64,000 nt of DNA from Nageia nagi (GCA_050084985.1 JBITNC010000001.1:44764001-44828000); one strand, 5' to 3'; shown: positions 1 through 12,782, numbered from the stretch's first letter. Made by a program: numbers and translations. The notes: generated from the sequence alone by a model not told the origin.

Positions 1-493
1 ACATTACTTAATAGATTACTAAAAAAATACATAATCTAAATTTTTATTAACATAATATGATATCAATAAATGAGTATTTACAAATTCTACCATCTAACTT
101 CCATAGTTCCAAAAATTAATCCCTAATAATGTTCATAATGCATTTCAAAATAATTAATTTTTACTATATCATAATTTAGTTTAGATTGATTAAAGAGAAT
201 GAAATTGATCATATTATTCTTAACATCCTTGTAACAATGAAGTAATGAAATATTGCTCAAAAATGATCTCATCATCTCTATATGTTCATATGTCAATTCT
301 CAATATCTACCATTGGGTTTGAGTGCATGAAATGAAAGTTTTTATTTGATAATGATTTATGTAATTTAGGAAAAATCATATGATTTTTCAATTTCATATA
401 TTGAAAAACCACACAAGCCTCACATAAAATGAGTGTTAAATATAATATTAAAAACCTCTACAAAATCATAGTCATGATTAGGGCATTCTACTA
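1..493. other. AT-rich sequence, nothing recognised
   Basis: No reading frame of note and no repeat boundary that I can place. It lies just outside the LTR-like repeat that begins at 494, so it is probably flanking DNA of the decayed gypsy element. Confidence 0.4.
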
Positions 494-782
494 TGATAAG
501 GGAGATTAATAGAAAAAAATATAATGAATCTTGCATAGAATAGGAGGCCTTAAATAGGCAATTACATAGGATTTAAAACTATGGATTGAGCACACATAAT
601 TATATGGTACTAGGTTTTTCATAGCACATGATTTTCATTATCACAGTTTTATCTACATATGGTAGTATTCAACCACGTAATATGGTATTTTATCATCAGC
701 ACATCATAATATTTTTATTTAGGTATTTTATTATGCTAATTATTATTACAACTAAACCTCATAATTCCTTACAACAATACAA
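494..782 (-). repeat. LTR-like repeat, probable 3' LTR of the minus-strand gypsy element
   Basis: Positions 494-765 align base by base with 46,761-47,035; both contain CTTGCATAGAATAGGAGG, then a shared block around AGCACATGATTTT and a shared TAGGTATTTTATTAT. At 46,761 the repeat edge directly abuts a primer-binding-site-like sequence read on the minus strand, which identifies that edge as the 3' end of an LTR. Here the repeat sits just past the integrase end of the minus-strand gypsy remnant, where a 3' LTR belongs. The right edge near 782 is uncertain. Confidence 0.55.
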
Positions 783-904
783 GAATTGGTCCCCAATTCA
801 TCCAAGAGAGAAGGAAAATATCAAACCATGCAATGATGTGAAATCTATCTAGCTTGATGAGGATATTGACCTTGTTTAGCAACAAGGTAAAAAATGTGTA
901 GATC

Positions 905-1352
905 CCAATGAGTATCATGATTTGAGATGATATTTAAAGGAAGTACAAAGGATCAAAAACTTGAATCAAAGAATATTTGTGCTAAGTAATTCATAGAAGA
1001 AGTATTACAACAGGAATGAATTTGGCTATCTTTCTAAAACGATCCACTACCAAAAAGATACAATCATGAAAGCACATTTTAGGTAGAAGATCACTTACTA
1101 AGTTGATGGAAATGCTTTCCTAGGGATGAATAAGAATGGTAAGAGGAGATCTAAGACCTAATTTGCAATTGGAAAGCTTATATTGGCTACAAATAATACA
1201 TTGTTGTAAAAATTGAAGAACATCTTGAAGCATATGTGGTCAAAAGAATAATCAATGAAGGTGATACAAAGTCTTTTTCTTGCCAAAATGTCCACCATAA
1301 AGTGTAGAATCAACTTCCTTAAGAAACATTTATTGTTGTTCCTTAGGCACAC
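905..1352 (-). pseudogene. Gypsy integrase fragment (zinc-binding end and core)
   Basis: Minus-strand frames read like the LCxxxx...LREKLI stretch at the start of gypsy integrase, followed by a pair CIIC that matches the two cysteines of the HHCC zinc module. Next comes the segment corresponding to SPLxxP...W-E-D-xSxDF and then FLVVDRFRKIAKFIP, the usual DxxxVVVDRFSKMAHFIP core motif with its catalytic aspartate. Stops occur after the core motif. Resemblance is by motif only. The RNase H that should precede it (about 1400-2000) is too decayed to call. Confidence 0.75.
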
Positions 1353-1874
1353 ATAACTTATCCAAATGATAGAGAAAATAATCTTGAAGATGAAAATTCA
1401 AATATGGATCTAAGTTGGATGTGGAAGGATGAGTGAGTTTGGCAAAAATATTACCAAAATTAGTATCAGTAGCATACTATAAATCCCAAGCTTGAAAACC
1501 CATATTAGAAAGAAATATAATGACCAAAGTGCGAATAATCAAAGGATGAATCAAGTAATCAATAATAGAATTATTAGTACCTTTCTAATTCCTGATAACT
1601 AAGTGAAAATATTGAAGTTAAGAGGCCAATTTCATATGTCATGCTTCCTCAATTTTTGATTGAGAATAGAAATCAAAGAGACATGTAATCAATATGAATA
1701 ATTATCTCTTTACTAAGGTGATAATGATGTCAATACTTAATTACTTGCAGTAACATATATAAATCCTTATCATATGTAGAACAATTCTATTTGTTAGCTA
1801 AAAATATCTTTGAATAATAGGATATTGGATGACTATTCTATTTTAACACATCACCAAAAGAAAACTAAGAGGTA

Positions 1875-2040
1875 GTTGATGCTAAAATATGTGGTATGAG
1901 AATTGTTCCATTTGAATGAAACTTTGATGCACATTGTTCCTTTTGAAGGTAACTTTGATGCGAGTCAGTTGATGCTAAAATATGTGGTATGAGCATTATT
2001 CCATTTGAAGGGAACTTTGATGTGAGTCAGTTGATGTAAA
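1875..2040. repeat. 93-bp tandem duplication
   Basis: GTTGATGCTAAAATATGTGG starts at 1875 and again at 1968. The shared block continues with minor changes through ...TTCCATTTGAA...GAACTTTGATG. It lies inside the decayed gypsy body and is absent from the protein family, so it arose after the element stopped coding. Confidence 0.75.
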
Positions 2041-2810
2041 GGAGCAACAATATCTAAATAATTATGAATGAATTTCCTATAGAAGTTAGAAAACCTAAGA
2101 AAACTCCTTAAATATTTCAAATAACAAGGTTGTAACCACTATTGCAATACTTGAACTTTGGTAGGATCAATTGTAATACCACACTTATTAATGATGAATC
2201 CCAAAAATGAAATAAGTATTTGAGCAAAAGAACATTTGGAGAGGCCAAAAAATAGTTGATGTTGTTGAAGAATGAGAAATATATTCTCTAAATACTACAA
2301 ATGGTCCTCCCATATATTGGATAAAATAAGAATATCATCCAAGTATATGATAAAAAACTAATCAAAATAGTCATAAAAAACTTCATTCATCATCCTCATG
2401 AAAGTGGTAGGAGCATTAATCAACCCTAAAATCATAACAAGCCACTCAAAGAGACTAAAATGTATTTTTAATGTTATCTTCCATGTGTCTTATTCTTGCA
2501 CTTGAATCTAATAATAACCACTCTTAAGATATAACTTGGAGAAGAATTTGGAACCTTAAATTTGATCAATCAAGTCATCAATGTATGGAAGAATGTACTA
2601 ATTCTTGATTTTGATTTTGTCTAATTCCATAAAGTTAATGCAAATATGATAATTTTTATCTTTTGTAAGGACTAAAAGAATAGGAGATACTAAAGGAGAA
2701 ACATTGGATTTGATGAATCCTTTAACTAACAAGTCTTCAATTTTACACTTTATTTCTTCATTATATGTGATAGAATTTTGATACAATAGTGCATTTGGAG
2801 AATACACTTC
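2030..2810 (-). pseudogene. Gypsy reverse transcriptase fragment
   Basis: From 2807 down, the frame gives LVKGFIKSNVSPLVSPILLV followed by CINFMELDKI, matching the ...GFIRPSxSPWxAPVLFV...CIDYRxLN block of gypsy RT. Further down another frame gives IDDL..Q..GSKFFSKLYLKSGYY and then [16 protein letters not shown] and YLDDILI, which carries the catalytic YxDD. The thumb region (FLGFIINKCGITIDPTKVQ) follows near 2220-2150. Several stops and frame changes mean it is dead. Confidence 0.85.
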
Positions 2811-2908
2811 AAGAAGTAAATCAATTCCATGATTAATTGGTATTTTTGGAGGAAGTGTAAAAGGTATATTGAAAGCATTTGAATATTACTAAAGAAGCTT
2901 ATCAATGT

Positions 2909-3464
2909 TTACATTATTGGTGATGATGATGTCAATGTTATGAGACATGTCCAATTGTAATAAAAAAAGATAAGAACTAGTTTAGTAGAATTATTGACTA
3001 CTTTATGAGCTTGATTGTAAGTAATTACCATATTCTTATTTTTTGGTGAAGGGAAAATATTATGAATTAGGTAATTATGGTTATATTTATTTAATGTGTA
3101 TATGTTGTGATAAGCATCATAGTAGGATTTCCTATCATATTCATAGGGTTTTCCAAGTAGAAGATCACAATAGTCCATATTGATCACATCACAAGTGACC
3201 TTATCCACAAAATTAAGACCCAAAGAAAAAGAGAGAGTACATACATGTCTGATCTGTGTGGATAAACCACTATCCTTCCATCCTAATGAATATAATGAGA
3301 TGAGGTTCAATGGGAAGATTCAATTTATCTACAATGGACCTTGCAATTAGATTTTTTTGAAAGCCATTATTAATGATAAAATCCATAAAAACATCATGTG
3401 TTAGATGTGCAAGGATGAAAAATAAGTTGGCATGATTTTTGAGAGATACAAAATGGTGAATCAA
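2909..3464 (-). pseudogene. Gypsy aspartic protease fragment
   Basis: Two overlapping minus-strand frames give VFMDFIINNGFQKNLIAR..VDKLNLPIEPH, equivalent to the LIIDxGSxxNVxSxxLVxKLxLxxxPHP block of gypsy protease, and CDVINMDYCDLLLGKPYEYDRK, equivalent to the C-V-xMDxCDxLLGRPWQYDR block. The catalytic D-S/T-G triad is changed to IINNG, so protease activity would be lost even without the frameshift between the two parts. Confidence 0.75.
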
Positions 3465-3928
3465 GGAAATCTTATTAAGGAATCCTCCTAATTCCTCATA
3501 AGTTGTATCTTCTCTTGTGGAATCTATGACTTATCATGTCCTCTTATTTTATAATATTGGTAAGTATTTCCTTTTCATGAAGAAAAATAAAGAGAATAAG
3601 AACCATTATTGTCCTTTGAAGACATGCATTGAACTAAAGAAACTAACATATAGAACTTGGAAGAATTTGGTGAGATGGGTGGATGAGAAGGTGCTTTGGA
3701 AGCAAGGTATTTATCCTTAGCTTACTATGCATGACTAAAAGCTACATCAAGTAGGTTAGAATCCATGAATTATACCTCATGAAATAATATTTCAATGAGG
3801 CCACTCTTGAATTTGAGAATAAAATAAGACTCAAAATGATCTCTTTGCAACAAAATCCTTAGGTGATTGAAGTTGTTGTTTATGTAATCCATAATGTGTT
3901 ATTTGTATCCTTGTAAAAGTTGAACCCA

Positions 3929-4165
3929 TTAAACTTGAAGATTATGTTTATGATTATGAGGGTAAAAAGTGTTACCTAGAAATGAGAAAAGTTCATCCCA
4001 AAAAGTGAGAGAGTGCTCATGGATAACCATATTTTTAATCCTAGAAAGATTAAGAAGAAAAAATGCAACTTTTTCATCATCTAGGATTTGATTGAAATCA
4101 AATTCCATATCAAGGATCAATGATCTTAAGACATTGAAATCTCTAACTCTATTATAAATTGTCAC
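3929..4165 (-). pseudogene. Gag-like fragment
   Basis: A 78-residue open stretch with a pattern of hydrophobic and acidic residues (LILDMEFDF..ILDDEKVAFFLLNL) resembling the central part of LTR-retrotransposon gag. It lies upstream of the protease on the same strand, as expected. The resemblance is weak. A copia-type gag is an alternative, and no zinc knuckle is visible. Confidence 0.35.
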
Positions 4166-4170
4166 TTCAA

Positions 4171-5178
4171 ATTTAGCTTGATGATTTATTGTTTTGTTGT
4201 ACCAATATCCCCAACCTTAGTGGTCAATTTGGCCATGATGATTCTAAACTTGATAACTTTGTCAACCAATTCCATGGTCTCCATGGTATGATCCCAAGTG
4301 GTTACAAAAATTATAAATTGTTAGGAACCTCCTAACTAAAGATTGAGGTGAGGTACCATATATTTTCAACACCTCCTATTGAGTAGTGGGGAATTGTTTG
4401 GGGGTAATTTTAGCTTTGAATTTCTCAACAAAGAAAATGAGGAGTATGTTATGGTACTTCGCTACAATTTTTAAAGAAATGGTAACCTAGGGCTTTATGA
4501 CCACCAAAGAAACACTATTTGGAAGAGAAATGCTACAAATAAAGGCATTATTTCTACCATAATGAGATATGACAATAAGTTTGTGTTGTTGAATAAGAGT
4601 TCTAACATTCTATGGGATAGTTTCAAAAATCCTATGAAATATGATATGATAATGAGAGGGATATGTAAGGTTGGTCACATGATTAGAAGTGAGCCAACAA
4701 ATATGGAGAAAGATGTTCCAAACAAAATATAGATCAAATCTATATGATACACATGGATTTTATTTAAGAAAATATGTTGTGTGGAGGAAGAACCACCAAG
4801 GGGGGTGAAAATACAAAGGGAGATAGCATGCCAGATCTAGAGATTACCACTACAAACATCTCCTTTTATAAAATGAAAATGCCAATGAATTTGAAATAAA
4901 TATGCCAACTTAGATCCATGATCTTGTAAGGTGTTTATATTTTGTACAAAAATAATCCACCAAAATGTTGTCCACCACACTCACATAATGAATATGTAGT
5001 TGATCATCCAAAATGAAGTTGGAACACTAAGATTTATAGAATAAAAATGTAGGTTTGATGTAGAAATAAGCTATGAAATAATAGATCCAAAACTTTTTAC
5101 AAAAGATTCATAGATACAAAGGGGATGAAGAATAATGAACACTAAATCTATCATTGCAAAGAAAGGAAATGATGTAGT
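4171..5178. other. Unassigned AT-rich stretch
   Basis: No coding frame, LTR edge or tandem array that I can support. It separates the gypsy remnant from the split repeat at 5179 and probably contains the undetectable 5' part of the gypsy element. Confidence 0.4.
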
Positions 5179-5663
5179 TGTAGACATTGAAAAATAACAC
5201 TTTTTAACTAGAGGCGATTTTATGACATTGAAATGTTGTAATTCATTATTGATTTATTCATAATGTTTATTGTGCAAAATCAAACTACTCAAAAGTCCAA
5301 ATTAGAGCTAAAAGTGACTTAAACTTAAAAAGGTGCAAAGGTGGGTATCTAGCTATATTCACTTAAGCTATAAAAGGAGGTATATAACATAATAACAAAT
5401 TAGAATTACAACTCTTAGGTCATGATTGTTGTATGAAATCTTATGATTTTTGCTCTCACAATTGTTTCTCCAAGATCATTGCTAGGGTTTAAAGCAAGTA
5501 TTGAAGGATTCAAGATTTTCACCATAAATCTCTATCAAGATCATCAAAGCTTGAGTTCACATCCTTGAGGTGACATCTTCATGTAATTTATATGGTTGAA
5601 TTGTTAAATTATTATCTAAATTGCATGTATTCAAGGTTTTTGTAAGGTTTGAAGATAAAATAA
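5179..5663 (+). repeat. Left half of a dispersed LTR-like repeat split by the CACTA element
   Basis: From TGTAGACATTG at 5179 the sequence aligns continuously with 45,443-45,926, including the shared blocks GGGTATCTAGCTATATTCAC and CACAATTGTTTCTCCAAGAT. Alignment stops exactly at the CACTACT terminus at 5664 and resumes at 20,567. The final TAA (5661-5663) is the left copy of the 3-bp target duplication; the uninterrupted copy has CAA. Confidence 0.85.
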
Positions 5664-5990
5664 CACTACTACCAAAAGGCCAATTTGCATCCTTTTTTGC
5701 ATCTTTAATCACGAAAAATAAAAAAAGATGTAAATTTGCATCCTTATTCATTGAAATATGTTGAAACCTTTTTTTTCACTTTTTTTACTTTTTCAATGCA
5801 AATTTGGACTCAAATTTAGACACAAATTAGGATGCAAAAAAAGACTCAAAATTACGTAAATTTGGACGCAAAAATGGGACCCAAAGGATGCAAATTTGCA
5901 CATAATTTTTGATGCAAAAGGATGAAATTTAAATGAAAATTTGGAAAAATAATTATGAATCAAAATTTAGCTTGGTTTCAAAAAATTCAA
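5664..5990 (+). repeat. Left terminal inverted repeat and subterminal repeat zone
   Basis: The TIR opens CACTACTACC, and the similarity to the other end extends through GCATCCTTTTTTGCATC at about 5686-5702. The next ~280 bp hold many variants of GATGCAAATTTGGAC and GACTCAAA in both orientations. Such subterminal arrays bind the TNPA-type protein in characterised CACTA elements; that role is inferred here. Confidence 0.85.
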
Positions 5991-6212
5991 AATGACAAGG
6001 CATTAAGATGTAAATTCGGACACCATTTTGCATCGTAAAAATTTAAACAATGAAAATAAAGATTTTCAATTCATTTTTTACTATGAAATTCCATTACCAT
6101 GGATGTACGTCACATTTAGCTCTTTGAAATTGGATGGAAAATATGAAAAAACACACATTATAAAGGTAAGAGAATTATTTGACTAGATTCATGATGCAAA
6201 TATGGTTAAGGT
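5981..6212 (+). repeat. Direct repeat copy A inside the CACTA element
   Basis: Aligns with 7785-8030, including the shared block CCATGGATGTACGTCACATT and the run ending ATATGGTTAAG. Copy spacing is about 1.8 kb. The two copies differ at scattered bases, so the duplication is old. Confidence 0.8.
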
Positions 6213-7784
6213 GATCTGAAATGGATTTTGGAGTCTTAAAAAAAAGGTGATTTTTCAAGTTTATAATTTTGTTGATTATTCTCTTCCATATTAAATGTAT
6301 CTCTTCCATGATTCCAATGCTTCAAATGATAGAAAAAATAAAGCTATGGTTTGTAAGTTGTGGCTTTTCAAAATTTGGAATTAAATATAAAAAAAATGCA
6401 AAATATGCATGGAAGGCTCTATTAACAAACTCACCAGAAGCATCTCAGGTTGATTCATAACTTGAAATTTGAATAATTGTAACCTCATTGTATGATGAAC
6501 ATGTGGTTAACATTTGAAGGCATGTGGATTAAATAAGTAAAATTTATGATTCTCACAAAATGGTAAATTCTCATTCTGCATTCAAGATAGTCAACATTTT
6601 GACAACTGCTAGGTGCAAATTTGCATTGGAGGCCAACTTGATGAAGATTCTTAGAACTAATAATAAGGATTTAAAGTGTGAAATTTGAATTGGTTAAGCT
6701 ACATATATCTAAGAATACCTAGATGAAATTTTGTGACATTTAAAAATATGATCATGAAGTTGTGGTAATGCCAAAATGACACTATAAGTAGTTTGGATAG
6801 TTTTGCAAAATCTAAAAAAATAGAAGAATTGTTGTGAGGATGAGAGACCATATTGTAAAAGAAGAAAAATAACAAATATTATCTTATCACCATGTAACCA
6901 TAAACTCCAAATTTGTAATCCCTTAATGCTATAAAAGGGAACATGGAGTATGGAAAAAAGTTAAGTCCCTTAGTGGGTTTTCCTCCCAAGTGGGAGAGAG
7001 TGTGTAGAGAATGTAAAAAATCCATGATTGTAAACACCATGGAATAAATAACTACCATGAGAGTATATGGAGGCACATTCAAGAATGAGGCAAGAAGAAT
7101 CATTCAAAGGAATTTGTAAAAGGATACCTACAATAATGGATTACTATTTGCTAGATTTAGACCACATCGATCGAACTAGGGTAAAATTGTATCAAGTTTT
7201 TTTGTGTGATTGATTTTTATTTTCACAAGCACTAAAAGGAACAAAGTTTGAAGATCCTAAAATAAATACAAAGAGGTTTATGGATCAAGTAGGCATCAGA
7301 GTAGTTATTTCTAGGAATTGATGGAGCTTACTAAAAAAAAGAATGAGTGCATTGTTTGTAAAGTTCCATGTTGTGTCTACTTCAGAGTCAAGAGAACCTG
7401 ATTTGATCGATTGGATTCATGGTTTCAAAGCCTGCAATTTTTCATTAGCAATTGATAGAATCTTTCCAATGTAATATTTATCTCAATGTGAATTTTGGTG
7501 GGAAGAAAATAGCTCATCTTCTTGGAAGTTATGATGAATGAGGAAGTTATGTTAGAAGTGAATCTTCTTTTGCTCTTGATTTATTGAGATTATGAAGTAA
7601 TGTACCTAAAAAGGCCAAGCAAATTCAAATTTATGGGTAAATTTGAGAAGGTGATTCCAAGAAGGGGTAAATCTATTTGTATGTGAGGATTGATAAAAAA
7701 TGATAAGGCATTAAGATGCAAATTAAGACATAATTTTTTCATCATCAACATCAACATCAACATCAAGGATGAAATATATTCAAC

Positions 7785-8030
7785 AAAAAAATTCAAAAAT
7801 GATAAGGCATTAAGACTCAAATTCAAATACCATTTTGCATCATAAAAACTTAAATAAGGAAAATAAAGATTTTCAAGTCAATTTTTACTGTGAAATTCCA
7901 CTACCATGGATGTACGTCACATTTAGATTTTTGGAATTGGATGAAAAATAATGTAAGATATGAAAAAACACACATTATAAAGGTAGGAGAATTATTTGAT
8001 AAGATACATGATGTAAATATGGTTAAGATT
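7785..8030 (+). repeat. Direct repeat copy B inside the CACTA element
   Basis: Second copy of the sequence at 5981-6212, likewise preceded by GGCATTAAGA-type subterminal motifs. The TIR itself is not duplicated, so this is an internal segmental duplication rather than a second element end. The interval 6213-7784 and the stretch 8031-9204 hold no recognisable gene. Confidence 0.8.
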
Positions 8031-9204
8031 TTCTTCACACAACTTATAATGATTAACCATACTTGAATGATTCCCTTAAATTCTTTCATAATTTGATGAT
8101 ATCAATATATGCAAATAATGGAAAATAATTGTTCATGTATTTTCTTTGAAGATTGAGTAAATTGATATTGCATGTAACACACCATCAACTTGTAAGGATC
8201 CTTACCATAAGGAAAGAACAAGCTATAAATATGAAAAGTTCAAGATACTAGTGAAAAACATATCAAATATAATATTTTCATTACAAATTATCTTCTTCAT
8301 CAAGATGTACAATATGTTTTCCTATAGGATTACATTCAATTACAAACCACTTTTTTGTCATCATCAATATTAGGGATAAAATATATTTGACTACAATGTT
8401 GTGATAAAATATAAGGCTCTTTATTGTCATGTAAAATGCGTGTGGAGTCGATTGCAAAGCAATCACTTGGTCTATCATGCAAGATTGTTCTTCTATTGAG
8501 TGTGTAAAAACATTTATATTTAAATATCACACACTAAAATGACTTATAATCCAATTGTATAATTTCTTACATTTTCTAATATATTTTAATTTTTCTTATA
8601 TCAAGTTTGTATCTCTTGAACTTGCATGACTTTCTTGATCAAAATCAGCCATCACTCCATAGTCAAATGTCATTCTTCTCTCATCATTCTTTTCTTTTTT
8701 GAAGTTTTGACCATATGCCCACATTATAGGGAAAGATAGTGCCTACACATATTTACATGAAATGTTTTATTAGTGCTTGAATATATTTACATGAAAATTG
8801 AAGTTTATAAAATATTAATAAAAATAATTACCTCAATCCTATAGCGATATTTAATGCATTTTCATAATCTTCATCTTTTTTTCCTCCTATAGGTTGTTTT
8901 GTTTCAATTTCATTCTTCATCGATGACCTTGGATATTCTTATGGCCAATTTTCCTCTCTTAGATTTTTAAGTGGACTAGATGTACCCGTTTAATTCTATC
9001 TTCGAAATAAGGCACATTCTTGTTCAATTTTCCTTCTTTTAGTTTGGTACAAATCAATCCACTTTTTGCAACATATAATGCATCATGATAAATCAATTTA
9101 TAGATTCATAAAGGTCATAATATATAAATTCATAATACTATAATATAAACTTGTTAGCTAGTAATTAAGTATATATATAATTTGTAAATCCAAAGTGCAT
9201 GTAC

Positions 9205-9990
9205 ATATCTAAAACATAGTTTTTTTTTTGATATTGGTAAAAATTATTTATACGGGTTTTGCACAGGATCCCAAAACCTGATTTACAGTTCATCAGACCT
9301 TCTACAAGCCTGGAATCTATCAAAATTATGCTATGCTACTCCGGGGGCCCAACAAGATCCCCCGTAGTCTACGTTACTAGTCCCGCCAACCTCTAACTAA
9401 CCGGGTATATTTATCCCAATCCATTTCAAACTCCTTATCCCCACGATCAAAGCAGTCCAACAGTAGCTCCATCTCTATTGCAGAAACCCCCTCCGGGGTG
9501 GATGTGGGGATTCCTTCAGGCACCGTCAGCTGGTTAGAAGCCAGCGTGACCTTTCATCTGTCTCCCTCGTATCTCTATTTACCATACCATCTAAATTCTG
9601 TAGCCTTTATTGCCCTGTAAATGCCTTTGATCTCCTTCCACTTCTTACCTTGTATTCCCAAATAATGTAGTCCTCACGAAATTCTTCTCTAGAAACTGGT
9701 TCGAGTCTCTTGTGTCCCGTCATAGCTTATTTCTGAGTAATCTCCTTCCAGCCCTTCAGTAATTCAGAAGCAAATAGACCCAACACTATCTTCTCACGTG
9801 CCTTGTTCATCCCGCCTTCCCACCTACGTTGGGATGGAGATTTCACTTGATACCGAGGACCTCCACATTGTACAAGCTATTGAATGCTCCCATCCTTCCG
9901 GGATTTCTCACGCCTGTCCCCTCCCATCTTAGCATCTTTCCCATGTGGATCCATCATCCCCTCCCCCCCGACCAAATATCTAAAACATAG
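9205..9990 (-). mobile_element. Non-LTR retroelement insertion with 15-bp target duplication
   Basis: ATATCTAAAACATAG occurs at 9205-9219 and again at 9976-9990. Between them is a ~755-bp segment clearly GC-richer than its surroundings, beginning with a T-run on the plus strand (a poly-A tail on the minus strand). The tail context, minus strand ...ACCAATATCAAAAAAAAA, resembles the end of the LINE copy at 48,793. No coding frame survives. At the other edge it has a C-run (minus-strand GGGGGGGAGGGG), like a LINE 5' leader. It could be an internally deleted LINE or a long SINE. Confidence 0.8.
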
Positions 9991-12782
9991 TTAATACCTT
10001 TAATATAATATAATGTTCTACCTATTTTTAAGACCTTTCCTTCTAATTTCTCACTATCTTTATTTGCATTCCACATCTTTGGGGTAGAAGGATCTATTTG
10101 GGATAGATACTTACTTGCATAAAAATGATTTCTGTACAATGTATCCCTCACCTATATATCCTTCTGGTTGTGAATGTTGTCTAACAAATCCATTTAGCAC
10201 TTTTCAAAAACTATCCACAAAAAACATACTTTTAGCATTCATAACACCTTCCATGTCAATATTATCTACTAGGTGGATCAATAGGTGCACTTGTATTTTC
10301 ATAAAAGCAAGTGGCAATTCTTTTTTTAATTTTTAGAGAATTTCAACAATCTCTCTACGCCATTGATCTATTGCAATCACATGTATCTCCTTTGAAAATA
10401 ACAATCTATTCTTGAAAATATAATATCATCAAAATATTGCATTTAAAAATACATAAAATATTAGAAAATAAGAATAAATGCATGTTATATTATTTTTCAT
10501 AAAGCTATACTATAACATGACATACCCTAGAAATAATGAAAGTCAACCAATTACATGTCTAAGATCAACAGGTAGACCTCCACATCCATGAATTGCAATT
10601 GGAAAAATATGCTACAGAAAGTATGATCATAAATATAACAAGTATTTTAATTTTTATGAAAAATATGAAAAATTTAATATGAGATCAATACCTTCATGAA
10701 GTTATGGTAATCATGAGTCTTGAATCTTGTGATTTTACCATTAGCACTGAATGCACTTCTTAAAGATGATTCATAATTTGTTAGCATTTTGATGTTTTGA
10801 ATAAGTTTGTGTAACTTTTCCATTTCATATTTTTTAATAATCCATGTTGCTTTAGGTACTTCTTTTCTTCCATCTTGATAGTTAGTTATCCATAAATATC
10901 TCATTTTCTTAATATCTTTTAAGTATTTTCTCACGACATTAGAATTTGCTTCTTTTCTTGTTTTATACCAATACAAAGAAGTTGTAACATTCTTTACAAT
11001 GTGAATAGGATCTATTAAATGTGTCACTAACAACTCCTTCCAATATTCTAGTGTATAAAATTTTGATAATATGTTCATTCCTGAAAACATGCAATCAATT
11101 CATAATAGACATTGTATATTTTCAAAATAATCAACATATTACAAATATATTGTATTGTATAATATCTCCCCTGCTAGTAAATTATTTTTGCCAAGAATAA
11201 TCTCATAATCTAACCCTAAAATAGTACCTTCATGATGGGCTCTTTTTCTAATATTTTTCACACATTTATGGTACTTTATCAACCAACTCATAAAAGTTTT
11301 GTAAATAGGAATATGGGTTTTAACTATTGGACCATAGGCTCCCATTTTTTGAAAAGTATGATCCATTGGTAAATATTTCCTATGGCCAACATATTCCATC
11401 TTATTCATCTTACTTGAATATCTTGATGGAATAGTTTTTGCACATCATGGACAAGCATGATAAACTTTTGTACGAAGACATGTGATAAGTTTATTTAGAG
11501 AATGCATACAATTCATATGATTATAAAAAATTAAATATACACATGTATATATATACACATAATTGCACAAATAGAAATCCCTAGATAATCATGTATAGTC
11601 CAATATAGTATGCCATAACATTTGAATGACCTTTTATTGATAGGTCTACTTATATCATACATTTGAACTCCTTTCCATAAGAGTTGCAACTCATAAATTA
11701 CTACTTTAAGGTAGACATCCATTTGTTTAACCTATTTTGGTCCAAGGACTATAATAACCAATATTAACTACTCTATTCTCATAAACATCCATGAAGGTAT
11801 GTTATAATTTATTATAATAATAGTCCAACATGAATGAATGGATGTTTGGTTTGAAAAAGGATTGACACCATCCATTGCTAAACCCAATCTGACAATCCTA
11901 GGTTCATCCTTAAATTTTTTAGGCCACTTCTCCTCTATATGTTCCATTGCTTTACTATCTATAGGTATACACAACATACCTTTTTCACTTCTATTTTTTG
12001 CATGCTAATCTATTAACTCTACAAGTGACTTATAGTGAAATATTTGCATCAACCTAGGAAGGATTGGCATTACATGAACAACGTTAGTTGGAGTTTGTTT
12101 TTTCCCTATTTCATTGTATCTTTATTCTTCACACTTTGTAAATTTATTATTTGTATCATATTCTTCTCCTCTATACAATATGCAATCATTAATACATGCA
12201 TGGTATTAATTATACTCTACCCTTACATCCTTCATAATGTTAGGTACTTTTTTTTCATGAATTTGGGATGATATTATCACTTGGCAATAACTTTTCTTTT
12301 AGGAACCAATAATACCAATTAAAAACAATTTATATATTTAATTTAAATTAAAATTAAAATATCAAAAATTGAAATATCATAAAATAAAATAAAATTCAAA
12401 ACTGAGAAGTGAAGTGAAACTTGTATCTAACCATCCATATTTGGCTTTTATGTTCATTAGAAGTAGGATCGCTAATAATATAATTGTATTTGTTCCTTCA
12501 TATAATTTAGTTTTGTAAGCACTATACATACTATTACTTTCTAAATCATCATCTCTTTCTTCATCGTCAACATGAACATAGAGGGAGTCAAGTAAACCAT
12601 CAGTTCCATTTTCTTCATCAACATTATTATTAGCATCATCATCATGACCAATATTATCCTCTATTAATTCATGATCATTACTAATTGAATCCCATATAGG
12701 TATGTGAATAGGAGTTGTTGGATTTAGTTTAGACATAAACTTTGCATATTTCTCAGGGGTTCATGCTTTTTGTAGTATCTTT
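9991..12782 (-). pseudogene. TNP2-type CACTA transposase (broken)
   Basis: The DDE transposase that cuts CACTA termini in the nucleus. Minus-strand pieces occur in family order. An acidic N-terminal stretch is followed by KLYEGTNTIILLAILL (12,736-12,377), then VRLGLAMDGVNPFSNQ around 11,890-11,850 (the conserved LGLASDGFNPF block), GHRKYLPMDH at about 11,387-11,358, and LIDPIHIVKNVTTSLY at about 11,015-10,970. Last comes a DUF4218-like segment at about 10,390-10,080 containing PEGYIGEGYI. Stops and probable introns separate the pieces, and the conserved part ends just before the LINE insertion at 9990. Family membership is secure from several independent motifs. The exact exon structure is not. 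The copy looks inactive. Confidence 0.88.

Larger units (their letters stand above)
900..4170 (-). mobile_element. Decayed Ty3/gypsy retrotransposon (internal region)
   Basis: Read on the minus strand, the pieces appear in the order gag-like (4165-3929), protease (3464-2909), reverse transcriptase (2807 to about 2030) and integrase (1352 to about 900), which is the Ty3/gypsy order. All frames are broken by stops and shifts, so it cannot encode a working polyprotein. No 5' LTR is visible to the right before the unrelated repeat at 5179, so the left part of the element (in its own sense) is lost or too diverged. A 93-bp tandem duplication lies inside it at 1875-2035. Confidence 0.8.

Noticed and set aside
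628-852. 74-codon ORF
   Set aside because: It overlaps the LTR-like repeat shared with 46,761-47,035 and has no protein-like motif.
4640-4700. Plus-strand ICKVGHMIRS resembling a zinc knuckle
   Set aside because: Only one Cys and one His of the CCHC pattern are present, on the strand opposite to the gypsy element; likely chance.
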